Below, piece after piece: positions 41,991 to 52,437 of a stretch of DNA of 64,000 bases; within the stretch, counting starts at the first letter, position 1, and every line of letters begins with the position of its first letter. A model generated the notes under the pieces. The model ran no database searches. It saw only the letters and a program-made list of their open reading frames with translations, and had not been told where the DNA came from. The stretch is from NCBI RefSeq assembly GCF_050624435.1, contig NC_134531.1, positions 251,796,812 through 251,860,811 on the forward strand, read 5' to 3'. This DNA is from Tenrec ecaudatus. Lineage: Eukaryota; Chordata; Mammalia; Afrosoricida; Tenrecidae. A program made the translations under genes and the position numbers.

Positions 41991-43000
41991 AGGAAATAGT
42001 TCACTGAGTGCATTAAAGCTGTAGTTGTCCACTCCCAAAGGAATCGCAAGACTCATTTTTAACCAGGGAAGACGGAGTGACATTTACTGACTGCAGCGTG
42101 CTCCAAAGCTGTTTAGTATGAGATCGGTACACTGACATGTAACATTCTTCTCACAGTTCATTATAGGACGTGAGTCATAATCAGAACAAGATGGGTGCAC
42201 GGCTATTTGATGAACAGATTTAGTCTCCAGAGAAAACAGATTTGTGGACATTGTTTTATTCTTTCTTATGTGGAGAAAAAATATGATTTGATGTCAGATT
42301 GTATCTCTGTGATTGAATCTTTAATATGGTTTTAAGACTATTCTGCATGTTCAAATTAATGAGGAAAAAAACCAGGGAGGCAACTGAGACGGAAGGTACA
42401 CAGTGTGTCACAAAAAGCCTGTTCCAACTAATCCAGTGTCTTCAACACATAATCCTGCATCTCTCAATTACAATGACCATGGAATAATAAGATTATGATT
42501 CTATTCATTCATAAGTATAGTATACAGCTTACACGCTATAAACAAAACTGAAAAGATTTCCTCCTGTGAAGACCACATCCTTTCCAGTTATCTGATAAAA
42601 AACTTAGCCAATACAGCTAAAGAAAATGCGAAGGCAACTGCTTCAAACAAAGCCTGGTGTAGCATGTTGCTGTGATCAGTGACTAGCTGCAGACAAGCTC
42701 TCTCAGCGAGGCATTTGTCTTCCTCTCATTAGGATGTTTACAAAAAAAGTGTTGCGTGAATATCAACTAGCTCCAAGAGCTAATCCTTCGATCAGGAAAG
42801 AAATGAATGAAGATTAGTTTATAAAACAAATCTTAAACCAGGAGGAATGATAGATTTACTGATATGATCCAGAGAGCAAGAGCCAATCAAAATAATGACT
42901 TTCAAGGGTATATATGTTGATATAGTTCAAGGTACAGTTAAGTTCAAGGTAAAGAGCTAAGCTCTGAAGATTATGGCAACTCTCGGGAATTCCAAAGGGA
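41991..43000. other. Unique DNA upstream of mariner relic
   Basis: A/T-rich. Part of it (from about 42700) may be the diverged upstream portion of the mariner element, but I could not establish a match. Confidence 0.3.
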
Positions 43001-43300
43001 TAATTGCGACAGATTTTCTCAAAGGACATAGGGCAACCACAGGGACTTATTAGGAAGAATTTTTAAGAAAACTGAAAACTGCATTGGTGAGAAATAGGTC
43101 AGGAAAAGTTGTCCCAAGGAATCCCCGCAATCGCAACCATGTTCCTGCTCGTTCTTCAAAGTTAGCAGTAATGTCATTGGGAAACTGCACCCCATCCGCA
43201 CTACAGCCCTGATTGTGCCGCTTCACGCTTCTTTTTGTTCCCCAAGATTAAAACACATTGAACAGAAGCATGATTTGAGTCCCTTGAGGATGCCAGAAGG
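43001..43300 (+). pseudogene. Mariner transposase relic
   Basis: Remnant of the C-terminal catalytic part of a Tc1/mariner transposase. 43187-43213 reads Ala-Pro-His-Pro-His-Tyr-Ser-Pro-Asp, the mariner 'PHPPYSPDLAP' motif carrying the second catalytic Asp, followed in frame by Phe-Phe-Leu-Phe-Pro-Lys-Ile-Lys-Thr-His (43229-43258) and, after a stop, Phe-Glu-Ser-Leu-Glu-Asp-Ala. Upstream, in another frame, come 'EIGQEKLSQGIP'-like and 'HVPARSSKLA'-like stretches that match the 'HDNAPAHSS' area. Stops and a frameshift show it is long dead. The N-terminal domain and terminal repeats were not located. Confidence 0.7.
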
Positions 43301-43349
43301 GCTTTTGCCATGGTGTAGCTCAAAGAACACGGAATTATTTGGGGGGTGG

Positions 43350-43740
43350 GCATGATTGTGGCTGGGTACCACCCAGTCAGTTGTGACTCATGTGGGCCTT
43401 TGAGCAACAGAAGGAAGCACTGCTGACTCCTCATGCCAGTGTGCCGATCTGTCTTCTTGAGAGTCTTCCTCTCTTGCCATGACCGTCCACCAAGGATGAT
43501 GTATTTTTCCAGGGACTCCTTGCTCCTGATAACATGTCCAAAGTATGTGAGGAAAAATCTCTTTGCTGATAAGAAGCTCTTTAGCTACGCAACTTCCAAG
43601 ACAGAGTTATCAGTTCTTCTGGAAATCCATGGCAATTTTCACTATTCTTCATCAAACCGTCATTCAAATACATCAGCTCTCTGCTTTTCCTAATTCACTG
43701 TCCAACTTACACATAGGAATGAATATGGAGCCAGTCACGC
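43350..43740 (-). mobile_element. RTE/BovB-like LINE fragment, part 1
   Basis: Antisense RTE coding remnant: 'TCAGTTGTGACTCATGTGGG', 'GAGAGTCTTCCTCTCTTGCC', 'TTTTTCCAGGGACTCCTTGC', 'TAACATGTCCAAAGTATGTG', 'CTTCCAAGACAGAGTTATCAG', 'GAAATCCATGGCAATTTTC', 'TTCACTGTCCAACTTACACA'. An L1 (43775-45000) and a SINE separate it from 45190-45345. Confidence 0.85.
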
Positions 43741-43774
43741 TTAAAATTACATTTTAAATTTAAAATTTCAAAAA

Positions 43775-45000
43775 AAATTTTAATGAAAAGGTCATTTTAC
43801 TGGGGGCTCTTACAGCTGTTATAACAATCCATACATCAGTTGTATCAAGCATATTTGTACATATGTTGCCATCATTATTTTCTAAACATTGACTTTCTAT
43901 TTGAGTCCTTGGTATCAGCTCCTCTTTTTTCCCTCCCTTCTTCCCCCCCACCCTTGTGACTCCTTTATATATTATAAGTTATTATTTTTATCTCTTACAC
44001 CAACCACTGTCTTCCTTCCTCATGGTTTATGTTGTTCATCCCTGTGGGGGGGAGGGGTGTTTATGTGTCCATCATTGCGATTTGTGATCAGTTCCCCCTT
44101 CCTCCCCTCCTCCCCACTTCCTCCTACCCTCCTGGTATCATGATTCCCATTTCTGTTGGATTCCATGTGTCGCGAGCTCTTATCTTTTATCTGTACCTGT
44201 GTACATGCTCTGGTCTAGCCTACAGTGAAAGGTAGGACTGGGGTCATGATAGTAGGGGGTGAAAACACCTTAAGGAACCAGAGGAAAATTGTATGTTTCA
44301 TAGGTGCTATACTGTACCCTGGTTGACACATCCCTTCCGTGTGATCCTTCTGTGAGGGGATGTCCCATTGTCTACTGATGGGTTTGGGTCTCTGCTCTAA
44401 CACCCCTCATTTTCAACAATATGGTTTCTGTTTATTTGTTTGTTTAGGCTCTTCTGATGTATGTTACCCAATCCCATTTACATTTTATAATCACACAGGC
44501 TAGTGTGCTTCTTCCATGTGGGCTTGTTGCTTCTCAGCCAGGTGGCCACTGGTTTAACTTCAAGTTTTTAAGACCCCAGATGCTATAACTTTTGATAGCT
44601 GGGCATCATCAGCTTTCTTCACCACATTTGCTTATGAACCCCTTTTGTCTTCAGTGATCTTGCCAGGAGGGTGAGCATCACAGAATACCAGGTTGTTAGA
44701 ACAAAGTGTTATTGCGTTGACGCAGGGCTTGAACAGAGATCAACGTCCATCCACTTCCTCGGTGTATTGCTATATAAATACATATGGATAGGCCAATACC
44801 TCTATTTTTATTAATTTATGTATTTACCGGTACATAAGTACACACCTATGTTTATACCTCTATCTATAGCTTTGCTTCCTAGATCTTTCCTCTGTTTCCT
44901 TTTACCTTCCTCCTGTCCCACCCTCACATTCACCCTTCTTTTGCCCTTAGTAATTCCTCTCAGCTAGAATGCTGTTGCTCCAACACCCCCAGGATCTCTA
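43775..45000 (-). mobile_element. L1 3' UTR within RTE sequence
   Basis: Antisense copy from 'TTTTAATGAAAAGGTCATTTTACTG' to about 'CCAACACCCCCAGG', with the usual blocks and the A/T-rich part near 44760-44860. It interrupts an antisense RTE, so it is the younger of the two. Confidence 0.85.
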
Positions 45001-45064
45001 CATTCTGGGCCTGGAATATCTTTCATTTGGGGGAGTTCTCTTTAGCTTTTTTCTGGGAGAAAAA

Positions 45065-45185
45065 TTAAGCTTTCTACTCCTTTAAAGAGCTACAGTCTCA
45101 GAAACTCAAAGAGGCAGGGGCTACCTGTCCTTAAGGATTGTTAGGAATTAGCATCAACTCAATGGCAGTGAGTTTATTTATTTGG
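45065..45185 (+). mobile_element. AfroSINE 3' half
   Basis: Sense: 'CTTTCTACTCCTTTAAAGAGC', 'ACAGTCTCAGAAACTCAAAG', 'AGCATCAACTCAATGGCAG' and a TTTATTTATTTGGGG end. Confidence 0.8.
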
Positions 45186-45189
45186 GGTT

Positions 45190-45345
45190 TTTCAGTGCAG
45201 TAGATTTACCTAATGCTATGTGTCATTTTTTGCTCTTGACTGCTGCATCCATAAGCATTGATTGTGGATCCTAGCAAGATGAAATCCTTAACAACTTCAA
45301 TTATTTCTCCACTTGTCATTTAAAATGTTACCTATGAACATTTTA
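45190..45345 (-). mobile_element. RTE/BovB-like LINE fragment, part 2
   Basis: Continues the RTE of 43350-43740: 'TTTTTGCTCTTGACTGCTGC', 'TCCATAAGCATTGATTGTGG', 'CTAGCAAGATGAAATCC', 'TTAACAACTTCAATTATTTC', 'CTCCACTTGTCATTT'. It matches the RT-proximal coding region in reverse. Confidence 0.85.
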
Positions 45346-45694
45346 AAACCCTTCAAAATTCTAAAGAGTAAATATTTGTTGAAAAAAATAAACCAATAGT
45401 GGAAATTATTTTCAATTTTTTTCAAGTCAACACTTGGCTGAAGACAAATAATGGGCCAGATTATTTCATTAAATCTTTTTTATCCTTGTATTTCTCAGAT
45501 GCTAGACCCTATGTTTTTATGTTTTTGGAGACTCTAATTACAAGTCTTGTTTCCAAACAACCAGATGGACTAATATGTTAAGACATCTGTTAAGTTTCTC
45601 ATTTTGCATGAGTTTTTAATTTCCATGAGAAATTGGTTTCGATTCACAGAGACTGTTTTCCCTTCAAGAATTTTAACCTGAATTCTAATTAAAA

Positions 45695-45800
45695 GACAGA
45701 ACAGAAAGAGTAGGAGTTTGATCACCTTAGTTTAAATCTCACATCTGCCATTTGTTAGCTATGTAACCATAAGTATGGTTAAAGATTGAGAAAGATGTGC
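45695..45800 (+). mobile_element. MIR SINE
   Basis: Sense MIR: 'AGTTTAAATCTCACATCTGCC', 'ATTTGTTAGCTATGTAACC'. The 3' side is decayed. Confidence 0.65.
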
Positions 45801-45834
45801 TTCAGATTTGTATCTTTCACCTTATTTAATCAAT

Positions 45835-45974
45835 CTATATGCTGGACAATTGGCTCAAGAAAACAGATGAAAATGAATATGCATTTGAACTAAAGGAAGA
45901 TTCATTGACAAGTTTCAATATGCAGATGACACAATCTTGCTTGTCAAAAATAAAGGCAATTTAAAGCATTTACT
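45835..45974 (+). pseudogene. RTE LINE reverse transcriptase, part 1
   Basis: Sense RTE ORF fragment bearing the reverse-transcriptase catalytic box: Phe-Gln-Tyr-Ala-Asp-Asp-Thr-Ile-Leu-Leu-Val, with the YADD codons at 45919-45930. Upstream 'GAACTAAAGGAAGATTC' corresponds to the segment just before the box. It is cut at 45974 by an antisense L1 and resumes at 48496-48510. Confidence 0.9.
45960..45974. repeat. TSD of L1 nested in RTE, left
   Basis: 'TTTAAAGCATTTACT', matching 48496-48510 at 14 of 15 positions. Confidence 0.88.
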
Positions 45975-48495
45975 TTTTTAAAAATGCTTTTATTTAGGGG
46001 CTCATACAACTCTTTTCACAATCTGTACATACATCATTTGTGTCCAGCACATTCGTACGTATGTTGCCATCATCATTCTCAAAACACTTGCTTTCTACTT
46101 GAGCCCTTGGTATCAGCTCCTCATTTTCCCCTCCCTCCCTGCTCTCCCCTCTCCCTGAACCTGTGATAATTTATAAATAATTATTTTCTCAGATCTTACA
46201 CCATTCAATGTCTCCCTCACCCAGTTCTCCACTGTCCATCCTCCAGGGAGGAGGTTATATGTAGACCTTGTCATCAGTTCCCTTCTCCCTCACCCTCCCT
46301 CCACCCTCCCGATATTGCCACTCTCACCACTGCTCCTGAGGAGTTCATCTGTCCTGGATTCCTTGTATTTCCAGTTCCTATCTGTGCCAGTGTACATCTT
46401 CCGGCCCAGCCAGTTATGTAAGGTAGAATTTGGATCATGATAGTGGGGGGGGGCGAGGAGAAAGCATTCAAGAACTAGAGGAAAATTGTATGTTTCATCG
46501 TTGCTACACTGCACTCTGACTGGTTCTTCACCTCCCCACAGCCCTTCTGCAAGGGGATGTCCACTTTCCCCCAGATGGGCCCTGGGTCCCCACTCTGCAC
46601 TCCCCCTCATTCGCAATGCTATGTTTTTTTTTGGGGGGGGGGTGTTTGATGCCTGATACCTGATCTCTTCGTTGTCTTGTCATCTCACATGCTGGTGTGC
46701 ATTTTCCATGTGGGCTTTGTTGTTTTTCAGTTAGATGGCCCCTTGTTTATATCCCAGCCTATGGGACTCCAGATTCTATATATTTTGACTACTGGGCACC
46801 ATTAGCTTTCTTCGCCGCATTTGCCTATGCACCCTCTTTGTCTTCAGTGTTCGTGTTGGGATAGGCTGGTGTGCTTCTTCCGTGTGGGCTTTGTTGTTTC
46901 TTAGCTAGATGGCCACCTGATTGTCTTCAAGCCTTTGATAGCTGGGTACCATCAGCTTTGTTCACAACTTTTGCTTATGCACCCACTTTGTCCACAGCGC
47001 TCTAGTCGGGACAGGCCAGTGTGCTTCTTCCATGTGGATTTTGTTATCTCTCAGCTAGATGGCTGCTTGTTTATCTTCAGGTCTTTAAGACTTCAGATGT
47101 TATATCTTTGGTAGCTAGGCATTATCAGCTTTCTTCACCACATTTGCTTGTGTACCCATTGTCTTCAGTGACTTCAGGTGCTATATCTTTTGGTAGCTGG
47201 GTACTTTCAGCTTTCTTCACCACATTTGCTTGTGTACCCATTGTCATCAGTGACTTCAGGTGCTATATTTTTTGGTAGCCAGGCACCATCAGCTTTCTTC
47301 ACCACATTTGCTTGTGCACCCATTGTCATCAACAATTGTGCCAGGCAGGTGAGCATCTCAGACTGCCAAATTGTTAGAAAAAGGTGTTCTTGTATTGAGG
47401 GAGTACTTGAGCAGGGGTCCACTGTCCATCTGTTTCCTTAAATATATGTAGCTATAAATATATGTACATAGATCTATTCCCCCCTCATCGTATATAAATA
47501 TATTTACATTTTGATATGTCTGTACTTAAGTCTCTATGACTACCCTTTGCCTCCTAGTTCTTTCCTCTGTTTCTTTGTAATATCCTCTTGTCCCACTATG
47601 GTTTTGGTTTTAGGAATTCCTCTTGGTTACATTGCCTTTGATCTATCCCTGCCAGACCTCCCACACCCTCTTTGGCACTGATTTTGGATCACTTGTTCCT
47701 GGGCTTGTTAACACCCTCTTCCTTTCCCCTGCCTCCCTACCCCCATGTCACCCCAGAACTGTCATCCTATTGTTCTCTCTTCTGGCTTGTTTATTCCACC
47801 TATCCATTCCAGGTAGACATGCTATGTGCTATCACAAGATTGAGTACCACGAAGCAACAACAGAAAGTAAAACAATAGCTACAACAACACCAACACACAT
47901 GCATAAACACATAAAAGTATGAATAGTTCAGGGTCTGTTTGTTTTCCTTCACGGGTGATTTCCAGGCAAGTCTGATGGGGTGCCATGCCCTGGCACTGCC
48001 TCTATCCCTGGGGACTTCATTGCTCTGCTTCCCCCGCTGCTCTGCTGCATGCCCCCAGAGGCTGGCTTCAGCGTGGTGAGCTCATGGCGGGCAAAAATTC
48101 CCGCTGTGTGTCTCTAGTGTTGTCCCCAGTGGTGCTATGGGTCAATGAGAAATGCTGTGTCCCATGGTGGGGCCATCCCTGTGGTCATCTCTGTGCATTG
48201 CTTTTCTGAGCAGGAACATTTTCCTCAGGGCTTGGTGAGCCAGGATGTGCATCACTCTTTTCTTTTTTTTCCCCCTATGCCCCCTTGTTGGCTCCTGTGT
48301 GCTCTGACCAGACCAGTCCCTCTTCCCCTCTTCTTGAGCTGTACCGTCAGTGCTGTCCCCTGAAGTGAATTATTCTTGGGGGAAGGGTGGTGCTGTATAC
48401 TTAGTTGGTAATGGGGCTGGCCCCTCAGGCCTCTCTATCGGTTCCCTGCTTCATGTCAGTGTGTTGTGTTCTTGTCTTGGAGCTCCAGGTTGAAG
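45975..48495 (-). mobile_element. L1 3' UTR nested in RTE, with modules
   Basis: Antisense L1 of about 2.5 kb, from a T-rich tail through 'TCATACAACTCTTTTCACAA' to 'GTCTTGGAGCTCCAGG'. It has an expanded region (46685-47335) of repeated modules not seen in other copies. The insertion splits an RTE coding region and has 15-bp flanking duplicates. Confidence 0.92.
46685..47335 (-). repeat. Tandem modules inside L1 3' UTR
   Basis: Unit 1 (46685-46863), unit 2 (46866-47009) and unit 3 (47012-47170) each run from '(G)GCTGGTGTGC'/'GGCCAGTGTGC' through 'CATGTGG', 'TTAGCTAGATGG', the 'CACCATCAGCTTTCTTCAC' block and 'TTGTC'. Two short units follow (47171-47251, 47252-47335), each starting 'GACTTCAGGTGCTATAT' and holding 'TCTTCACCACATTTGCTTG'. 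Most other L1 copies have a single unit here. Confidence 0.9.
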
Positions 48496-49150
48496 TTTAA
48501 TGCATTTACTAATGAAGGTTAAAAACAACAACTTTCAGCATGAATTCCACCTAAACTTTGAGAAAACAAAAATCCTCACTTCAGGGGTGATGCATTACAT
48601 GAAAAATGGTTAGAAAATAGAAATTGTCAAGAATTTCATTCCATCTGGATCAAGAATCAACACCATAAAAATAGCAGTCAAAACCCAAATGACATATTGC
48701 ATTAGGCAAACCTTCTGTAAAAGACTTCTTCAACGTTTTAAAAAGCAAAGATGTTATATTGATGACAAAAATATGACTGACTCAAGCTATATGCTTTTCA
48801 ATTGTCTTATAAGCATGTGAAATATGACCAGTGGAAAAGGACACGGCAGAATTGATTGTGTTTGAATGGTAGTGTTGCTGATGAATATTCAATATATTTG
48901 CAGAAGAATGGACATATCAATCTTAGAAGAAATACACCTGAAATGCTCCTTGGATGTGAGGATGGTAAGACTTTGCCTTGCTTACTTGGAAGACGTCATA
49001 GGGCGAGACACAATGCTAGAGAAGGACGTCATACTTTTGTAAAGCAGATGGTCAGTGAAAATGAGGTAAGCCTTCAGTAGACACTGTAGACTTAACAATG
49101 GACGCAAACATATCAAAGGTCATGGTGATGCTCTGGGATCATACAATAAT
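48496..49150 (+). pseudogene. RTE LINE ORF, part 2
   Basis: Continuation of the RTE coding region after the L1. It has 'AGAAAACAAAAATCCTCACTTC', 'TTGTCAAGAATTTCATTCC', 'TCTGGATCAAGAATCAACACC', 'TTAAAAAGCAAAGATGTTATATTG', and the C-terminal stretch 'GGACGTCATACTTTTGTAAAG'. Stops and indels break the frame. The 3' tail is degraded. Confidence 0.88.
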
Positions 49151-49204
49151 TGGTCTTTTATACATGTACATATGCATATAGAGTTAACATGTGTAGAAAC
49201 TGAC

Positions 49205-49345
49205 TCAGGGGCAGCAATACACAACTTTCGGTAAGTAGCTTATCCTCACTCGGCCTTTATTTCTTCATGTGTAAAATGGAAATGATAATAAGCAGAACTA
49301 TTTTATTGGATGGTGCTAAAATTAAATAACATACACATTAAATAA
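49205..49345 (+). mobile_element. MIR SINE
   Basis: Sense MIR: 'GTAAGTAGCTTATCCTCACTC', 'GCCTTTATTTCTTCATGTG', 'TAAAATGGAAATGATAATAAG', then 'TAAAATTAAATAACATAC'. The core is well preserved. Confidence 0.82.
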
Positions 49346-49689
49346 TTAAATAACACACCAATAATACTTACATATTGAGATACCACACAACCCAAAACAT
49401 ATGTTTAATCTTACTATTTTCAATCCTTTCTCTTTAGGATGAGAATCAAGCATGGAGACAACATACAGGCTTTGATGTATGTATTTTATTAGATGAAGGT
49501 GTTGCTATTTTTCTTCATATTATCATTTTTAAACAGATAAAAGGTAATGGACCTGGATTCATTGGCTAAAGGTCACTTTCCCTTAGTCAGGGAAAGTGGA
49601 GGAAGGGAATGCTCCTCATCCATGTGGTTCCAAAGCTCCGAGAAAATGGCCAAATTCAGGAGACAAGATGAGAGCAGATTTTTTTTTTT
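49346..49689. other. Unique DNA, no gene seen
   Basis: A/T-rich between a MIR and an L1 piece, with a T-run at 49679-49690. Confidence 0.3.
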
Positions 49690-49918
49690 TCTGTCGGTGC
49701 CCACCTTCCTGATATGATCACCGAAGACAAACGTGGGCATAAGCAAATGTAGTGAAAAAAGCTGATGGTGTTCAGCTATCAAAAGATATAGCATCTGGGG
49801 TCTTAAAGGAAGATAAACAAGTGACCATCTATCTCAGAAGCAACAAAGCCTGCATGGAAGAAGCATGTGACAGCTATGTGACCACGAGCTGTCGAAGGGA
49901 TCATGTATCAAGCATAAA
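49690..49918 (+). mobile_element. L1 3' UTR fragment
   Basis: Sense piece from 'GGTGCCCACCTTCCTGATATG' to 'GGGATCATGTATCAAGCAT'. Cut at both sides and lacking the polyadenylation end. Confidence 0.82.
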
Positions 49919-49937
49919 TTTTTTTTCAATATAACAT

Positions 49938-50026
49938 CTATGAAGATGCTTCAGAAAGTCTGTGAAAAACTTCCATGGTCTCATCATTCCACTTTTCCCA
50001 AATGTTTGAAGCTCCCTTGTATTGCT
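49938..50026. mobile_element. Mariner-like MITE with inverted repeats
   Basis: Left end 'TGAAGATGCTTCAGAAAGTC' and right end 'AATGTTTGAAGCTCCCTTG' form about 25-base imperfect inverted repeats around a 40-base centre ('AACTTCCATGG', 'CATTCCACTTTTCC'). Flanked by TA at both ends. Same family as 37944-38028. Confidence 0.65.
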
Positions 50027-50044
50027 ATGAAATGTATGGGGCTT

Positions 50045-50242
50045 TCTTTGCTACTTGCTATTAAGTCTATTCCGATTTCTAGTGAACCCATGGGTGCAGA
50101 GTAGAACTATTGCACAGATTTTTCAGTGTGTGATTTTTCAGAAGTTCAACGAGGTCTATCTTTTGATGAGCATGTGGATGGGTTTAAACCACCAACCTTT
50201 TGGCTAGTAGAGAAATGATTAACTGCATGTGTCACCCAAGAT
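50045..50242 (-). mobile_element. AfroSINE, diverged
   Basis: Antisense: 'CTATTAAGTCTATTCCGATTTC', 'GGTGCAGAGTAGAACTATTGC', 'GATGGGTTTAAACCACCAACC', 'TTTTGGCTAGTAGAG', 'GCATGTGTCACCCAAG'. Confidence 0.82.
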
Positions 50243-50299
50243 TCTAAAAGATATACCATGTGATTATATGATTATATGATCAGAGTGCTTACTCGTACT

Positions 50300-50468
50300 A
50301 ATTCTGGTTGGAGTACACTTTGTTATCGCAATGCTCCACAGGGTGTCCAAGGTTATGAGTTTTATAGACGCTCTCACATCTTTCTCCTTGCAGCCCTTGG
50401 GTGGGTTCGAACCGCTGACTTGTGATTAGCTCCCAATGCCTCACTCACAGCATCACCAGAGCTCTCAA
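50300..50468 (-). mobile_element. AfroSINE
   Basis: Antisense: 'TTGTTATCGCAATGCTCCAC', 'GACGCTCTCACATCTTTCTCC', 'GGGTGGGTTCGAACCGCTGAC' (well-kept box B), 'CAGCATCACCAGAGCTC'. A second SINE tail ('ACTCACTGCCATTAAATCG') follows at 50485-50510. Confidence 0.85.
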
Positions 50469-50905
50469 ACCCCAAACCAAACTCACTGCCATTAAATCGA
50501 TTCCTTTCTATTATATTTGAATCATTTATGGAGATGTGAAGATAGTATGATAAAAGAGCTCTAAACTATAGGAATAAACCTGAAGTATACTTAAATTTCT
50601 ACAGAAAGTGTGGACTTAGTTAAAACCTCACTTAGATGGCGGTTAGTGGGAAGACAACACTCAAAGACCTCAGACACTATTCTTTCTGATTCTACCCTGC
50701 TGTTTCTTGGTGGCAGTGAGGGCCCATCTTCCCACCTCTGAGACATCTCTTATTAAGCGTAGCAAGTTGGCAAAACTGACCAAAACATTTCTTATGATTT
50801 CTTCTAGTTGTTTAAGTCAACAATTTTGAAGTCATCCTTGATTTTTATCTCTATCCTTCATTCATTTTCCTATGGATTTAATTATGTGCTCCCCCCACCC
50901 TCCCC

Positions 50906-51100
50906 AAGGCGTCCTGATAGTGCAGTGATTACGCACTTAGCTGTTAAGTGAGAAATGGACACTTCCAATCGACCAAGCACACTTTGGGGAGAAAGATGAA
51001 GCAGCCTACTTTAGTAAGGATGACAGCCCTGGAAAGCCTATGGGGCAGTTCTACTGTATCGTATAGGGTCAACATGAGTGAGAGCCAACTGGCAACAAGA
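50906..51100 (+). mobile_element. AfroSINE, full length
   Basis: Sense: 'AAGGCGTCCTGATAGTGCAG', 'TTAGCTGTTAAGTGAGAAATG', 'GACAGCCCTGGAAAGCC', 'TATGGGGCAGTTCTACTG', 'TATAGGGTCAACATGAGTG', tail 'GGCAACAAG'. Confidence 0.9.
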
Positions 51101-51727
51101 ATGAGAATATACCAAAAACCCTATAGTTTATGCTTTCATCTAGTAGTTTTCATAAAGTATCATCATTTACTTCTTTATTCCCTGCTTCTCATAACCCAGT
51201 GTCAAACTTTAGGGTAGCAAATAAAAATAAAACAGAATGTGAAGCCTATCAGCAGAGATCTCTTAGGACCCCAAATCTCCCATCCAAATAAAAGAATCTA
51301 TCCCTGAGAGCACATTAAAGAAGAGCCTGACTGGATCATGGTTTTTAGCTTGGCCAGGAAGTCAAAATATCACACTGAGCAAGAAGACAAGCCAAAATTC
51401 AAGCCTGACATATAAGCTACTTGCTCCATTTCCCATTGCCTCAAGGAACAATCAAGTATACTCAAGGAAGGTAATTTATAGAGGAGGACAGATAGAAATC
51501 TATTTCTGTGGCTTACAGTGCGATATTGGGCAAAGGTGGGTTTGTGTTTGTTTGTTTGTTTTTTAACTCCCTGGAGTCTTGATTATCTCTACTATAGAAT
51601 GAGGGGCGGGGGCATTTACCTTGTAGTCTTATTGCTATTAAAATAAAAATCATATTAAGCCACTAGTAGAAAATTGTTGGCGTTTATTTAATATGTGGTT
51701 TTCAAATGTGGGGTAATATTCTGATTA
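51101..51727. other. Unique DNA, possible weak MIR
   Basis: No gene seen. 51510-51650 has a faint MIR-like series ('TGCGATATTGGGCAAAGG', 'CTCTACTATAGAATGAGGGG') interrupted by a GTTT run at 51545-51563. Confidence 0.35.
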
Positions 51728-51880
51728 AACCAAAAACCAAACCCACTGTTGTTGAGTCAATCCCACTGCAGGACAACCTCAGACTAATCTTGCTGGAAGT
51801 CGACTGCCACATCATTCCCCTACGGAGCAGCTGGTGGCTTAGCTGTTCGGTGAGGAACCATTGCACCAGGACCCCTTACA
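51728..51880 (-). mobile_element. AfroSINE
   Basis: Antisense: 'CAAACCCACTGTTGTTGAGTC', 'GGAAGTCGACTGCCACATC', 'GAGCAGCTGGTGGCTTAGC', 'CCATTGCACCAGGACCCC'. The middle is shortened. Confidence 0.85.
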
Positions 51881-52257
51881 TTTTGACGACGGAGCCAAAA
51901 ATGTTTCAGAGAGCAAAGAACGTCTAGAGATTCTTATGCCCCATTTGGTCAGCTTTGCCATGTGAATGGAGTCAAAATAGTAGTCAAAACAGTATGTCAC
52001 CAATAACAATTTTCATTAAAACAACAGCTTCTCATATGATTTGGAGTTTCTATTTATTGGAAAAAATACTGCACCTAGATAACTCCTCAAAAGAGCACAA
52101 AGCCCAAGGCAAACTGGTCTTTATTTATTTGTCCAGACCATTGTTTGAGTGAAGGGTGACTTTTAGAAACCAGTTGCCTCAGGGCTGAATGCTCAAAAGA
52201 AATAGCTGAGGAAGCTAACTGGATCTGTAATGTGCTAAGCCTACTACCAGACACTTA

Positions 52258-52437
52258 CTCACTTACTGCTACCCAGTCAATGCTGATTCATAGTGACCCC
52301 CTGTGGGTTTCTGAGACTGTAACTCTTTAAGGGGGTAGAAAGCTCAATCTTTCCCCCCAAGGAGCTGCTAGTGGCTTTGAACTGCCGACCATCCAGTCAC
52401 AGCCCAACATGTAGCCACTACACCACTTGGCGCATTG
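52258..52437 (-). mobile_element. AfroSINE
   Basis: Antisense: 'TACTGCTACCCAGTCAATGC', 'CATAGTGACCCCCTGTGGG', 'CTAGTGGCTTTGAACTGCCG', 'CACTACACCACTTGGCGC'. Confidence 0.9.

Noticed and set aside
46685-47335. Regularly spaced repeats resembling an array
   Set aside because: Units are 80-180 bases of L1 sequence without spacers, in a mammalian genome. This is not a CRISPR array.
47021-47441. ORFs with repeated 'LSSPHLLVYPLSSVTSGAI' peptides
   Set aside because: The peptide repeats merely reflect the DNA modules of the antisense L1 3' UTR. This is not a repeat protein gene.
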